Below the pieces are notes generated by a model that made no database searches, was not told the DNA's origin, and saw only the letters and a list, made by a program, of their open reading frames with translations. DNA of 6,528 nt from Nostocaceae cyanobacterium CSSed10_463m (GTDB lineage Bacteria; Cyanobacteriota; Cyanobacteriia; Cyanobacteriales; Nostocaceae), in the NCBI GenBank assembly GCA_003556955.1, contig PWQB01000714.1, positions 1 to 6,528 on the forward strand. The letters run 5' to 3'. Positions within the stretch are counted from its first letter, which is position 1; every line of letters begins with the position of its first letter. Position numbers and translations under genes: made by a program. Below are positions 6,107-6,528 of the stretch, one piece after another.

Positions 6107-6528
6107 ATGCCTGAATCTTTAGAAATTGAGCGTCATCGAGCTGCGATCGCTCGTAATGATATCTCTCGCCCCGTGCGCTTGGCAATAGAATGGGCAATCC
6201 TTCATCAGGAAACCTCATTCTTTGATTACGGCTGTGGTTACGGTGGTGATGTGCAGCGAGTCGGGAATTTAGGCTATACCAGCGCTGGCTGGGACCCGTA
6301 CTATTTTCCCAATGAAACTGTTACCTCCGCCGATGTGGTGAATTTGGGCTATGTCCTGAATGTGATTGAAGACCAAGAGGAACGCCGTCAAAGCCTCATC
6401 CACGCTTGGGAACTGACTCAGCAGGTGTTAATTGTCTCGGCGCAAGTCTTAATTAATGCCCCTAGTAAAGCACAACTAGCTTACAGCGATGGGATTGTCA
6501 CGCGTCGTAATACTTTTCAGAAATATTA
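6107..6528 (+). CDS. Dnd-associated putative SAM-dependent methyltransferase (3' partial)
   Basis: The frame is open from ATG 6107 to the end of the window, giving 140 visible codons. The sequence FFDYGCGYGGDV at residues 39-50 is a Rossmann-fold SAM-binding motif I (hhDhGxGxG type). It is followed by GWDPYYFP (63-70), with the acidic residue expected after strand 2, and ADVVNLGYVLNVIED (77-91). This pattern matches the family known as DNA phosphorothioation-associated putative methyltransferase, which sits next to dnd genes in many bacteria. Its substrate is not established and it is not a required part of the modification core. Full members are several hundred residues, so most of the gene is beyond the window. 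There is no Shine-Dalgarno, because the leader is the TTAACTG array; the frame is closed just upstream (TAA at 6092-6094), leaving ATG 6107 as the first start. Position and orientation suggest co-transcription with dndE. Confidence 0.8.
   Translation, partial: MPESLEIERHRAAIARNDISRPVRLAIEWAILHQETSFFDYGCGYGGDVQRVGNLGYTSAGWDPYYFPNETVTSADVVNLGYVLNVIEDQEERRQSLIHAWELTQQVLIVSAQVLINAPSKAQLAYSDGIVTRRNTFQKY

Overview
The window holds most of a DNA phosphorothioation (Dnd) operon, all on the + strand: dndB (5' end cut by the window), an inserted LAGLIDADG endonuclease-like gene, dndC, dndD broken into two pieces by one in-frame stop codon, dndE, and the start of a methyltransferase-like gene of the type associated with dnd loci (3' end cut). 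Dnd enzymes replace a non-bridging phosphate oxygen in the DNA backbone with sulfur. The sequence points to a cyanobacterium, probably filamentous and heterocyst-forming (Nostoc/Anabaena/Calothrix-like). The evidence is five copies of the cyanobacterial HIP1 octamer GCGATCGC (559-566, 2458-2465, 5296-5303, 5500-5507, 6143-6150), AT-rich coding sequence, and short tandem repeats between genes (CGCCAAG and TTAACTG units).

Layout. Positions 1-855 encode the C-terminal part of DndB with its DGQHR motif. From 833 to 1837, overlapping the end of dndB by 23 nt, lies an unexpected gene: a two-motif LAGLIDADG endonuclease-like protein with two Cys/His clusters at its N-terminus. Positions 1890-3530 encode DndC, a PP-loop ATP pyrophosphatase-like protein with a cysteine cluster for an Fe-S centre. 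A strong 15-bp stem-loop spans the dndC stop codon. dndD follows from GTG 3595. Its Walker A half ends at a TAA at 4369-4371, but the same frame stays open on the other side and runs to 5580 with the ABC signature, Walker B and D-loop. dndE occupies 5677-6066. Five perfect TTAACTG heptamers and one degenerate copy then lead to the methyltransferase-like gene at 6107.

How the genes work together. In known Dnd systems a cysteine desulfurase (DndA or IscS) passes sulfur to DndC. DndC, DndD and DndE form the modification machinery on DNA, and DndB acts as a negative regulator and influences modification. No desulfurase and no dndFGH restriction genes are visible here; they could lie outside the window or, for the desulfurase, be supplied by a housekeeping IscS/SufS.

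The two most notable points are the endonuclease-like gene between dndB and dndC, and the dndD nonsense codon. That codon sits in the coiled-coil region exactly where a Glu codon is expected, and it is immediately followed by a perfect Shine-Dalgarno-like AGGAGG. dndD may therefore be a fresh pseudogene, a two-polypeptide version of DndD made by termination and reinitiation, or a sequencing error. Sequence alone does not decide between these.
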